A stretch of DNA of 35,926 nucleotides from Deltaproteobacteria bacterium. GTDB lineage: Bacteria > Myxococcota_A > Polyangia > Nannocystales > Nannocystaceae. Under the pieces are notes generated by a model. That model ran no database searches. It saw only the letters and a program-made list of their open reading frames with translations, and had not been told where the DNA came from. The stretch spans positions 1 to 35,926 of the forward strand of contig CANLQR010000013.1 of assembly GCA_947492135.1 (NCBI GenBank), given 5' to 3'. Shown piece after piece: positions 1-8,444 of this stretch (positions are counted from its first letter, which is position 1; each line of letters opens with the position of its first letter). A program made the translations under genes and the position numbers.

Positions 1-2028
1 GCCTTGGTGCTCGTCGGCGACATCTCGCCGGCCGAAGCCCTGTCGCTGGCCGAGCAGGCCTTCGGCGCGTGGGAGCCCGGTGAGCTCGCGACCGTCGAAC
101 CTGTCGACCAACCGATCGCCAACGGCCGCGTCGTCATCGAGGTCGAAGACGTCGGACCACCCCACCTGTCGCTGGCATGGCCGATGCCACCGGCGGATAC
201 CCCCGAATACGACGCGCTGGAGATCCTGAGCGCGGTCTTGGGTGGACGCGGTGGTCTACTGCGCAGCGCCATGCGCGAGAAGGTCGGGGGCTGGGGTTCG
301 CACATCGGCTCGATTCGCGACTTCAACGTGTTCATCATGCTCAAGCCGGGGCAGAGCGCGACAGTGGCCGAGGAAGCGACGCTCGAAGGACTCCGGGCGA
401 TCGCCGAGGATCGCGTCGATGCGGGTGCGTGGCCCAACGCCCTGGCTTCGGCACAGTTCGAGCAACTCGCCTGGGCCCGGGGTCCGGGCTCGCTGATGCA
501 GCACATCGCTCGCTCGTTTCTCGCGCGGCGAGCGTGGACCACGGGTTCGGGGTCGCCCGCGGCCCCGGCCCCGACCCGGCCGCAAATGGTTGCTGCCGCC
601 CAGAGTCTCCTGGCGCGCGGCCACGTGGCGCTGCACCAGCACACCGGCAAAGCCACGCGCGTGACGACGCCGTCACTTCCGATCCCGGTGCGACCACCAG
701 CACGACCGCAGCAAAGCGCCTTCGTGAGCGCGCTGCTCGCCGCGCCGACCGCTTCGACCGAGCCCCGCTTCTTGATCGAGGGCAGTCACTACGAGACGTC
801 CAGGCACGGGGCCGGGCGCGTCATCACCGTCAAGACCGACAGCCCGCTGTTCCACCTGTCATGGATCTATCCGGTCGGTACAGCCGAAGATCCATTTTCC
901 TGCGAGTCGTTGCGTGGACGCATGCGTCTGCTGCAGATCAGCGGCGCTGACCTCTCGGTGTTCTGCAGCACCACCGACAGCCGCTACGAGATCACCGCGG
1001 CCGCCGATCGGTTTGCCGAGTTGATGCCAGCGCTGCTCGCATGGTTCGCTGCCGGAACGATGGATCCAGAGACGGCGAACAAGTACGTCGAAAACCTGGT
1101 CAGCATGCGGATCGACGCCCGCGCCCAACCGTTCGTCCACGCCACTGCGGCGGAGTTTTACGGCCTGCTGGGAGACCACGCCCTCGACACCCAGCTGCCC
1201 AGCGACGCCGAGCTGCGCAGGCACGGCGCCAGCTCGATCCTCGCGGCGTTTTCGCGGCTTTCGCAATACGACGCCGACGTGCTCTACGCCGGTCCCGATC
1301 CCGAAGCCCTGCGGGCCGCGTTGCCGCCACCCACGGGCGAGACCCTCGGCAAAGTCCATGCGCGGGTCTATCGGCAGCCACCCAAACCCGAGGTATTGTT
1401 CATCCACGACCCGAACCTCGAGACCGTCACCGTGCGGGCGTCGGTACCGTGGATCGCGACGACACCTCGCGCGCATCTGGCCGCCGCGATGCACCGCGGG
1501 CTGGTGCTGGATGCCGAGCGCGCCGCTGCGTTCTCGGCGGACTTCGACGCGCTCGGGTATGCCGTGCCGTTCTCGCCGGGACCCCCGATCGCGATCGGCC
1601 TGGGCTTTCAGATTGCACCCGAGGCCCTGGCAACCGCCATCGACGCGGCCTTGACCGGTCTGCGGGCCCGGCCGACGCCCGACAACTTCGCGACCGCCCG
1701 TGCCCAGCTGGAGACCGCGTTCCGAGCCGATCGCACGGCACCGCGGCGGATCCCCGAGCTGGTGTATGGGTGGGGCCCCGATACGCCCGATCCTCGGGTC
1801 GCGCAGTGGCTCGCGCTGCCCAGCCTCGGGTACGACGATGTGATGGAGTACTACGCGACGATCGACGCGCTCATCCCAGTCGTCGTGGTCTCTGGAAACG
1901 CCGAGCGCGTCGACTTCGACGTGCTGCAGCGTTTCGGCGAGGTCGTCCACATCGACCCCGCGAACGTCATGCGCGACCAGAGCTTCTCGGGCTTTGGTCG
2001 AAACCTGCCGTTGTTGATCGACGAGTAA
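1..2028 (+). CDS. M16 family zinc peptidase, 5'-truncated by window edge
   Basis: The reading frame is open from the first base, so the true start lies upstream; the TTG at 4 is probably not the start. The first residues (LVLVGDIS, then an alternating helix) match the beginning of the M16 C-terminal domain that follows the catalytic half. From about residue 240 a second M16-like pair of domains follows. No HxxEH zinc motif is visible in the part present, so the catalytic His/Glu residues must lie upstream if the protein is active; the second half looks like the usual non-catalytic half. M16 proteins of this kind are mostly periplasmic or outer-membrane processing peptidases that degrade peptides in a closed chamber. 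The gene ends 7 bp from the convergent maeB stop, with no clear hairpin between. Family assignment is firm; substrate is unknown. Confidence 0.82.
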   Translation, partial: ALVLVGDISPAEALSLAEQAFGAWEPGELATVEPVDQPIANGRVVIEVEDVGPPHLSLAWPMPPADTPEYDALEILSAVLGGRGGLLRSAMREKVGGWGSHIGSIRDFNVFIMLKPGQSATVAEEATLEGLRAIAEDRVDAGAWPNALASAQFEQLAWARGPGSLMQHIARSFLARRAWTTGSGSPAAPAPTRPQMVAAAQSLLARGHVALHQHTGKATRVTTPSLPIPVRPPARPQQSAFVSALLAAPTASTEPRFLIEGSHYETSRHGAGRVITVKTDSPLFHLSWIYPVGTAEDPFSCESLRGRMRLLQISGADLSVFCSTTDSRYEITAAADRFAELMPALLAWFAAGTMDPETANKYVENLVSMRIDARAQPFVHATAAEFYGLLGDHALDTQLPSDAELRRHGASSILAAFSRLSQYDADVLYAGPDPEALRAALPPPTGETLGKVHARVYRQPPKPEVLFIHDPNLETVTVRASVPWIATTPRAHLAAAMHRGLVLDAERAAAFSADFDALGYAVPFSPGPPIAIGLGFQIAPEALATAIDAALTGLRARPTPDNFATARAQLETAFRADRTAPRRIPELVYGWGPDTPDPRVAQWLALPSLGYDDVMEYYATIDALIPVVVVSGNAERVDFDVLQRFGEVVHIDPANVMRDQSFSGFGRNLPLLIDE

Positions 2029-2035
2029 AAGCCCC

Positions 2036-4315
2036 CTACTCGGCCGCGAGCCGGCGTCGATCGTGCTCTTGCGCCGCTACCACGGTGAGCGCGCTCATCA
2101 GCACGATGGTGTCGACCTCGCAGTCGCGCTCGAGCACCGTCACTGCGCGGGCCATGCCGAGCAACACCGGGCCCACCGAGGTCACGCCCCCGAGCTCTCG
2201 AACCAGCTTGTAGGCGATGTTTCCGGCGTCGAGGTTGGGAAAGACCAGCACGTTGGCGGGACCGGTCATCCGAGAAAACGGGAACGTCCGCTGCTGCAGC
2301 GCAAAGTCGACCGCGTGGTTGCCCTGCATCTCGCCGTCGACCTCGAGATCGGGTCGACGCTCGCGCAGCAACGCCACGGCTTCGGCGACCTTCTCGGCCT
2401 CGCGATGACGCACCGAACCGAAGTTCGACATGCTCAGCATGGCAATCCGCGGAGTGACCTCGAACGTCTTGGCCGCATCCGCGAGCAGAATCGCGATGTC
2501 GGCCAGGGCCTCGGCGTCGCAGCTGACGTTCACGGTGGTGTCACCGAAGAACAGCATGCCGCGCTGATGGTGGAGCATGAGGTACATGCCCGCGGTGCGG
2601 CGAATGCCCGGCGCCAGACCGACGATCTGCAGCGCCGGACGGATCATCTCCGAGTACGGCGCAAGCAGGCCGGTGACCACGCCGTCGACGCGGCCCTGCG
2701 CCACCATCATCATGGCGAAGTGGTTTCGATCCCGCATCAGCTTGACCGCACCCCGGCGCCCCAACCCCTTGCGCTGGCGCCGCTCGTACATCTCGGTCGC
2801 ATAGTCGGAGAGCGCCGCGTCGGTGGCCGGATCGATGATCTCGCACCTCGAGAGGTCGAGATCGATGTCACGGGCTCGCACCACGCTCTCGATGAGGTCG
2901 CGAGGGCCGAGCAGCACCGGCAGCGCGACGCGCTCGTCGAGCAGGATCGAGCAGGCCTGGAGGATCCGTGGGTCGTCCGCCTCGGGAAACACGATGCGTT
3001 TGGGATCGGTTGCGGCGCGCCGCACGAACTTGCGCAGCACCGCACTGGACTGGCCCAGCAGGCCCCGTAGATGCTCGACATAGGCGGGCTCGTCGAATGG
3101 ACCGGGCGCAGCCCCCGACTCGACGGCCGCGCGGGCCACCGCCGGCGCCACCCAGTACAGCACCCGCGGATCGAAGGGCTTGGGGATGATGTAGTTGGGT
3201 CCGAAGTGAAACTCGGCGCCGTACACCCGCGAGACCTCGTGGGGAACGTCGCGCCGGGCGAGCTCGGCCAGCGCGCGGGCGGCCGCGAGCTTCATTTCCT
3301 CGGTGATCGTCGTGGCCCGAACGTCGAGCGCTCCGCGGAAGATGAACGGGAACCCCAGAACATTGTTGACCTGGTTGTCGAAGTCGCTGCGCCCGGTGGC
3401 GACGATCGCATCGGGGCGGGCGAGCTTGGCCACGTCGTAGCCGATCTCGGGATCGGGGTTCGCCAAGGCGAAGATGATCGGCCGTGGGGCCATCTTGGCG
3501 ATCATCTCGGCGTCGACCAAGCCCCCCTTGGACAGGCCAAGGAACACGTCGGCGCCGACCAGGGCTTCGGCCACCGTCCGCATCGGCGTGTCGACTGCGA
3601 ACTGTCGCTTGACCTCGGTGAGGTCGGTGCGACCGCTGTGGATCACGCCCCGTGAATCCGCCATCACGATCTTCTTGGGATCGACGCCGAGGCTGATGAA
3701 AAATCGCGAACACGCGATCGCCGAGGCACCTGCACCGCTGACCACGACCCGCAGGGACTCCAGCGGCTTGTCCTGAAGCAGGGCGGCGTTGAGCAGGGCG
3801 GCTCCCGAGATGATCGCGGTGCCGTGTTGGTCATCGTGAAACACCGGGATCTTCATGCGCGCGCGCAGTTTTTCCTCGATGTAGAAGGACTCCGGTGCCT
3901 TGATGTCCTCGAGGTTGATCCCGCCGAACGTCGGCTCGAGCGCCGCCACGCACTCGATGAACAGATCGGGATCCGAGGCGTCGAGCTCCAGATCGAAGAC
4001 ATCGATGTCGGCGAACTTTTTGAACAACACCGCCTTGCCCTCCATCACCGGCTTGGAAGCCAGGGGACCGATGTCGCCCAGCCCCAGCACCGCCGTGCCG
4101 TTGGTGATCACAGCGACCAGGTTGCCGCGAGCGGTGTAGCGGTAGGCGAGGCTGGGATCGGCAGCGATCGCCAAGCACGGCTCGGCCACGCCGGGCGAGT
4201 ACGCGAGCGACAGATCGCGCTGGCTCGTCAGCGGCTTGGTCGCGACGACCTGGATTTTTCCAGGGCGTCCGGCTGTGTGGTAGTCGAGGGCTTCTCTACG
4301 CCGGACCTTCTTCAT
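2036..4315 (-). CDS. maeB: NADP-dependent malic enzyme with phosphotransacetylase-like domain (MaeB)
   Basis: This 759-residue protein has the length of the MaeB family. Residues 1-430 form the malic enzyme: the N-terminal malic domain ([34 protein letters not shown]) and the NAD(P)-binding domain ([15 protein letters not shown]). Residues 430-759 form a phosphotransacetylase-like domain ([12 protein letters not shown] near its start, [14 protein letters not shown] near the end). MaeB enzymes oxidatively decarboxylate L-malate to pyruvate in the cytosol, making NADPH. In characterised members the PTA-like domain is mainly regulatory, binding acetyl-CoA. The ATG start gives [13 protein letters not shown], a normal start for the family. 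It is the last gene of a minus-strand run, 41 bp after the MutS-like gene. No lesion is visible. Confidence 0.96.
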   Translation of the reverse strand: MKKVRRREALDYHTAGRPGKIQVVATKPLTSQRDLSLAYSPGVAEPCLAIAADPSLAYRYTARGNLVAVITNGTAVLGLGDIGPLASKPVMEGKAVLFKKFADIDVFDLELDASDPDLFIECVAALEPTFGGINLEDIKAPESFYIEEKLRARMKIPVFHDDQHGTAIISGAALLNAALLQDKPLESLRVVVSGAGASAIACSRFFISLGVDPKKIVMADSRGVIHSGRTDLTEVKRQFAVDTPMRTVAEALVGADVFLGLSKGGLVDAEMIAKMAPRPIIFALANPDPEIGYDVAKLARPDAIVATGRSDFDNQVNNVLGFPFIFRGALDVRATTITEEMKLAAARALAELARRDVPHEVSRVYGAEFHFGPNYIIPKPFDPRVLYWVAPAVARAAVESGAAPGPFDEPAYVEHLRGLLGQSSAVLRKFVRRAATDPKRIVFPEADDPRILQACSILLDERVALPVLLGPRDLIESVVRARDIDLDLSRCEIIDPATDAALSDYATEMYERRQRKGLGRRGAVKLMRDRNHFAMMMVAQGRVDGVVTGLLAPYSEMIRPALQIVGLAPGIRRTAGMYLMLHHQRGMLFFGDTTVNVSCDAEALADIAILLADAAKTFEVTPRIAMLSMSNFGSVRHREAEKVAEAVALLRERRPDLEVDGEMQGNHAVDFALQQRTFPFSRMTGPANVLVFPNLDAGNIAYKLVRELGGVTSVGPVLLGMARAVTVLERDCEVDTIVLMSALTVVAAQEHDRRRLAAE

Positions 4316-4356
4316 GCCGGCCGACGATAGCGCGATATCTCGCCAAGCGTGCGGAG

Positions 4357-6156
4357 CTACACCTGCAAGCCTACCGCTCGCATCAACGCCAGCGCGTTGC
4401 TGGTCTGGACGATACCGTCACGCAGTCGATAGTCGAACACCAGGCGATCCCCGTGGAGCTCGTCGCAAAAATGCACATTGCGGATCCGCGGCGCATCGGG
4501 CTCGACATCCATCGCGAGCGCGAGATCGTGCGTGGTCATCATGCCGACCGCACCGAGCTCGACGAGCCGCAAGAGCACTCCCCGCGCCCCGACCCGGCGA
4601 TCGCTCGAATTGGTGCCGTGCAGGACCTCGTCGAGCAAGAACAGCACCGGGGTCGCCCCTCCCGAGAGCTCGACGATCTGGCGCAGCCGCGTGATCTCGG
4701 CGTAGAAGCGCGAGGCCCCGTCGCGAAGCGAATCCTCGACGCGGATCGACGCGCCGAGCTGCACCACCGACAATCGCAGCGCGGTCGCCCGCACCGGCGC
4801 CCCGGCGAGCGCGAGCACGACATTGACGCCCACGGTGCGCATGTAGGTGCTCTTGCCCGCCATGTTCGAGCCGCTGATCACCAGCGCCCGCACGGGGGTG
4901 CCGAGCGCCACATCGTTGCTCACGCTGGTCTGTGCGGCGAGCAGTGGGTGCCCAAGGCCGCTACCGACCACCGTGGTCTCGCCCTCGACCAGCTCGGGCC
5001 ACACATCGGCGGGCTGCTCGAAGGCGCGGGCCGACAATGCACCCAAGGCTTCGAGCTCACCCAGCGCGTGGAACCACCGCGCGACGTCGCGGCCGTTGCG
5101 AAGCCGCCAGCGCTCGATGCCCAGGCAAAAATGCTCACCCCAGCACAGAAACCACGCGACGATCGCGAAGATCTGGCTGTTCTGGAGGTGAAGCCACTCG
5201 GCCCAGCGACGCAGCCCGCGAATCCGTGTCGAGGCCGAGTCGTTGCCGTGGACCAACGCCGCCCGCAGCTCGACCAGCAGCGGCGCGGCGAACGTCTCGC
5301 GCTCGAGCCGGGCCAGCGACTCGGCGACGACCGCCAGCTCGCGGGCGGGGCGTTCGATCGCGGCCTGGGTGCTCTTGGTGAACCCACGGACGTCGCGATG
5401 AAACCACGCCAGCGCGATCGTGACCGCCACCGACGCTGCTGCCGAGATCACGCCCGTCAACCCCAGGGTTGCGGCCAGCACTGCGAACGGCGGCAGCACC
5501 CACGAGAGCACCACGGTACGACGACGCTGACGCTCGTCCAGCAGCGGTGGCCCTTCGCCCCACTTGGCGAGTGCGGCCGGATCGACCTCGGCCCGGACCG
5601 AGGCTCCGACGCTGGCGAGATCTTCGCGCAACCCGACCGCCGGGACGAGCTCGCGGATCGCCTCACGGCGGCGTTCGAGGGTCTCGAGGTCGGCGGGCGC
5701 CAACAGCCACGACGCCAGCGCTTGCTCGCCCGCTGCGGTCCTCGCGGTGCAGAGCATCTCGAACACCGAGCCGTGGCCGAACAGATCGAGATCGCGAGCG
5801 TAGGGGTGATCGCTCGGCGCCAGATCGGCTCGCACGTTGCCCCGGCCCGGCCAGGTGCCGTCGAGCCGCGATAGCCCCTGGTCGTAGTGAGCCACGCCCC
5901 GTCGCGCGCGATCGATGCGTCGGTGCTCGCGCTCGTGGCGGATCACCAGCGCGATGAAGCCTGCGGCGGGGACCAGCATCCACCACACCCCGAGGTGTCC
6001 ACCGTAGGCGAGCCAGCCTGCCAGCAGCAGCGCAGCGAAGCTCGCCAATCGGGCGCGGGCGATCCACAGCGAACGTCCCTGCGCGGATTCCAACTCGCCG
6101 GCGCAGCGCGCTCGCCCGCGGGAGTAGACGTCATGTGGCGTGGACAAGCCGATCAC
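4357..6156 (-). CDS. Membrane-anchored MutS-family ATPase (MutS-like, not MutS1)
   Basis: About 599 residues. The C-terminal 200 residues are a MutS ABC-type ATPase: Walker [17 protein letters not shown], a Walker B region ending [15 protein letters not shown], and a following TTHDLALA motif. The N-terminal mismatch-recognition domain of MutS1 is absent. Instead there are hydrophobic segments near residues 30-70 ([21 protein letters not shown]) and 205-240, so the protein is probably membrane-bound. Similar proteins occur in Bacteroidota and Myxococcota and have no settled role. I chose the GTG at 6156 because it overlaps the stop of the upstream haem lipoprotein as GTGA, which suggests translational coupling. 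The frame stays open further upstream, but that part would lie inside the lipoprotein gene. A general role in recombination or repair is inference from the ATPase only. Confidence 0.85.
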   Translation of the reverse strand: MIGLSTPHDVYSRGRARCAGELESAQGRSLWIARARLASFAALLLAGWLAYGGHLGVWWMLVPAAGFIALVIRHEREHRRIDRARRGVAHYDQGLSRLDGTWPGRGNVRADLAPSDHPYARDLDLFGHGSVFEMLCTARTAAGEQALASWLLAPADLETLERRREAIRELVPAVGLREDLASVGASVRAEVDPAALAKWGEGPPLLDERQRRRTVVLSWVLPPFAVLAATLGLTGVISAAASVAVTIALAWFHRDVRGFTKSTQAAIERPARELAVVAESLARLERETFAAPLLVELRAALVHGNDSASTRIRGLRRWAEWLHLQNSQIFAIVAWFLCWGEHFCLGIERWRLRNGRDVARWFHALGELEALGALSARAFEQPADVWPELVEGETTVVGSGLGHPLLAAQTSVSNDVALGTPVRALVISGSNMAGKSTYMRTVGVNVVLALAGAPVRATALRLSVVQLGASIRVEDSLRDGASRFYAEITRLRQIVELSGGATPVLFLLDEVLHGTNSSDRRVGARGVLLRLVELGAVGMMTTHDLALAMDVEPDAPRIRNVHFCDELHGDRLVFDYRLRDGIVQTSNALALMRAVGLQV

Positions 6157-6929
6157 TTCCAAAGCAGCGGCCAGTGCAGCGGCATGCCGAACACACGATC
6201 GGCCTGCTGGGCGTGGCAGTCGCGACACGCGGCGATCACCCCGGCGGCGGTGACCTCCCCGGTGGGTGCGACCGTGGCGTAGATCCAGCCCTTGTCGGTG
6301 CCCTCGGGCGCATCGCGAAGCTGGGCCATCACGAACAAGCCGATCGGATCGCCCGCACCAAAGAAACTATCGCCATTGCGTGCGGCCCGCATCATCCCGT
6401 CCCGAGATTGTGCGCCCAGCGGCCGCGGTGCAAACGATTCCTTGACCAGCACCTGAAGCACGTCGCGACGCGACGTGAGTTGCGCGACGCTGCCGAAGGA
6501 CTTGGGGAGCCGTGTGGTGGTGTCGGTCGCTTTCCAGTACGCCATCGCGTCGAGCGCATGCAGGCGAAACACCTTCTCGCCGTGGCCGGCAGCGGCTCCC
6601 GCGGTGCTCAGATGCTGCACGCCGGCGACCGGCACAGCGCATGACCCCGGTGCCCAGTGAAACTGGGCGTCGACCAGGCCCCACGTCGAGAAGCTCGCGG
6701 CGACCTCGCGCACCAGCGCAGCGAACGGCACCTCGGCCGGTGGGTTCGGTTCGGGTGCAACAGCGATGGGCTCGGGTGCAACAGCGATGCGTTCGGTCCC
6801 ATCGTCGGTTCGGCGCTGGTCGGACTGCGCCGAGGGTGAGGCCGGTGGGTCCGCATGGCTGCTGCCCGCGCAGGCGGTGAAGCAACCCAGCAACAGGCCA
6901 AATCCGAGGCCACGTCCGAAGCGCGTCAT
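6153..6929 (-). CDS. Haem c lipoprotein, cytochrome P460-like
   Basis: The 258-residue protein begins MTRFGRGLGFGLLLGCFTAC, a lipoprotein signal peptide with candidate lipid-bearing Cys16 or Cys20. A short IAVAPEP motif is duplicated just after it, reflecting a roughly 21-bp DNA repeat near 6750-6795. The fold region (ALDAMAYWKATDTT, GDSFFGAGDPIGLFVM, KGWIYATVAPTGEV) ends in one CxxCH haem c site, CRDCH at residues 235-239. A Trp-Ile-Tyr stretch, a short loop and a terminal CxxCH is the arrangement of cytochrome P460-type proteins. That assignment is by pattern and remains tentative; a plain monohaem cytochrome is the alternative. It would sit in the periplasm as an electron carrier or small-molecule oxidase. 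The MutS-like gene downstream overlaps it by 4 bp, and the response regulator lies 116 bp upstream. Confidence 0.75.
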   Translation of the reverse strand: MTRFGRGLGFGLLLGCFTACAGSSHADPPASPSAQSDQRRTDDGTERIAVAPEPIAVAPEPNPPAEVPFAALVREVAASFSTWGLVDAQFHWAPGSCAVPVAGVQHLSTAGAAAGHGEKVFRLHALDAMAYWKATDTTTRLPKSFGSVAQLTSRRDVLQVLVKESFAPRPLGAQSRDGMMRAARNGDSFFGAGDPIGLFVMAQLRDAPEGTDKGWIYATVAPTGEVTAAGVIAACRDCHAQQADRVFGMPLHWPLLWK

Positions 6930-7045
6930 CGTCAAACCATAGCCTTGCAGGACGCCTTGACGTGTCACGGGGCGGTAACCCCCGACCGCGCCGGGCCAAA
7001 GCCGCAGGTCGCCGCGCAAGCGCCGGGCGACGTCGCGTCCGCCCG

Positions 7046-7744
7046 CTACGCTTCCCGCCAACGGTACCCTGCGCCGACCACCGTCTCGATGCGATCGAAC
7101 GTGGGGTCGATCGCCTCGAGCTTGCGGCGCAGGCGATTGACGTAGGTGTCGATGATGCGCGGGGCGACGACCGTCCCGTCGCCCCGAATACGCTCGAGCA
7201 GCGCGTCGCGAGACAGCACGATCCCCGGGCGTCGGGTCAGCGCGTCGAGTAGGCGTAGCTCGGTCATCGTGGTCTGCACGATGTGACCGGACCACTGCAC
7301 CTCGAGCCGCGCGTCGTCGAGCTGGAGCGCACCGATCCGCCGTGGGGCCGTGGTCGGCTCGATCACCGCACCGCCACGGATGGCCTGGCGTCGGAGCAGC
7401 GCAGCGACCCGCGTCGTCAGCACCCGGTTCGAGAACGGCTTGGTCACATAGTCGTCGGCGCCGAGCTCGAGTCCGAGCGCCTCGTCGAGCTCGTCGTCGC
7501 GCGCCGTGAGCACGAGAATCGGCAGAGGATCACCGCGGCCTCGCAGCGTACGCACCAGCGCAAGCCCGTCGAGCTTGGGCATGTTGACGTCGGTCACGAG
7601 CAGCTCGATATCGCCGGCCTCGAGACGATCGAGTGCCTCGCGACCGTCGGCGGCACAGACCACCTCGTGGCCGGCATCGCCGAACGCCAGGGTGAGCACG
7701 GCGAGCAGGCCCGCATCGTCGTCGACCAGGAGAAGTCGGGCCAT
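7046..7744 (-). CDS. OmpR/PhoB-type response regulator (orphan)
   Basis: Two domains are seen in 232 residues. The receiver (1-120) carries the full phosphorylation set: acidic pair D8-D9, phosphoacceptor D52 (LLVTDVNMPK), T80 (LVLTARD) and K102 (VTKPFS). The C-terminal winged helix (from about 135) has the OmpR-family pattern, including LTRRPGIVLSRDALLERI, the IDTYVNRLRRKLE recognition helix and the closing VGAGYRWRE. It should bind DNA as a phosphorylation-dependent dimer. No histidine kinase lies next to it, so the partner is elsewhere in the genome. It sits between the SIMPL gene (65 bp upstream) and the haem lipoprotein (116 bp downstream). The targets are unknown; the adjacent downstream genes are the obvious first candidates, but no operator repeat is visible. 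Confidence 0.93.
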   Translation of the reverse strand: MARLLLVDDDAGLLAVLTLAFGDAGHEVVCAADGREALDRLEAGDIELLVTDVNMPKLDGLALVRTLRGRGDPLPILVLTARDDELDEALGLELGADDYVTKPFSNRVLTTRVAALLRRQAIRGGAVIEPTTAPRRIGALQLDDARLEVQWSGHIVQTTMTELRLLDALTRRPGIVLSRDALLERIRGDGTVVAPRIIDTYVNRLRRKLEAIDPTFDRIETVVGAGYRWREA

Positions 7745-7809
7745 CGCTGGACAAGCCTAGGGGATCAGCGCCGCGGTCGCATCGCCGGCGGCACTTGGTG
7801 GGCCAACCG

Positions 7810-8385
7810 CTATTGGCGGGGGCGGTGGGCGTAGCTGACCCGAGCGCGGGCGGTTGCGAAGATCAGCCCCGTCGACTCGACCGGCACGTTGCACTCGACG
7901 TCGGCGGCACGCAGCTCGAGCAGCTCGTGGCCAAGCACGTGGGCCGCCACCTGGGCGTTGGCCCGTGCAACCCCGAGCGCCGCCTCGGTCACCCGCGCCC
8001 GCGCATACGACGGGTCGCGCAGGCCCCAGACGATCCCCGACCCCGGCGCGGCACCGGCCATGATCGCCACGTCGAGCAGCACGCCGGCCGCCTCGGGTGG
8101 CATCTGCGCCCGCATCACCCGATGCAGTCGATAGCCCTCGAGGTCCCCGCGTTCATCGAACATCGGGTCGAGTGTGCGCTCGAACTCGGTGACCATCTCG
8201 GGGAGCTTGGGTTCGGTCTCACGGATCGAATCGAGCACGATCGTGATCCGCGACGCGCTCGCGCTCGTGGCGTCCGACGCGGTCTTGCCTTCGGTCACGA
8301 TCACGATCCGCACCCACGCGACATCGGTCGACACCGGGAGCAACGCGTCGCCGGTCACGGAGATGGTGCCATCGGTGCTGGACAT
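7810..8385 (-). CDS. SIMPL (DUF541) domain protein
   Basis: The 191-residue protein matches the SIMPL/BP26 pattern. It opens with ISVTGDALLPVSTDVAWV, followed by the long helix holding a TASDATSASASRI segment, then a beta-rich C-terminal half (ALGVARANAQVAAHVLGH; closing ATARARVSYAH). Family members usually carry a signal peptide and form channel-like periplasmic or surface oligomers. This one has none visible: the start MSSTDGTISVTGD goes straight into the domain. It is therefore probably cytoplasmic, or the true start is missed. No functional prediction beyond the domain is justified. It lies 59 bp downstream of the molybdoenzyme and 65 bp upstream of the response regulator, all on the same strand. 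Confidence 0.82.
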   Translation of the reverse strand: MSSTDGTISVTGDALLPVSTDVAWVRIVIVTEGKTASDATSASASRITIVLDSIRETEPKLPEMVTEFERTLDPMFDERGDLEGYRLHRVMRAQMPPEAAGVLLDVAIMAGAAPGSGIVWGLRDPSYARARVTEAALGVARANAQVAAHVLGHELLELRAADVECNVPVESTGLIFATARARVSYAHRPRQ

Positions 8386-8444
8386 CGGTAGACCCTACCC
8401 TCGTTCGGGGTCCAGTGGGCGCTCCGGCTGGGTCCCGGGGTGAT

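Noticed and set aside
6968-6984. Short GC-rich inverted repeat after the response regulator
   Set aside because: The stem is about 5 bp with no T-run; too weak to call a terminator.
6930-7295. Upstream extension of the haem lipoprotein frame
   Set aside because: It is Arg-rich and overlaps the response regulator on the same strand in another frame; the lipoprotein signal peptide starts at 6929.
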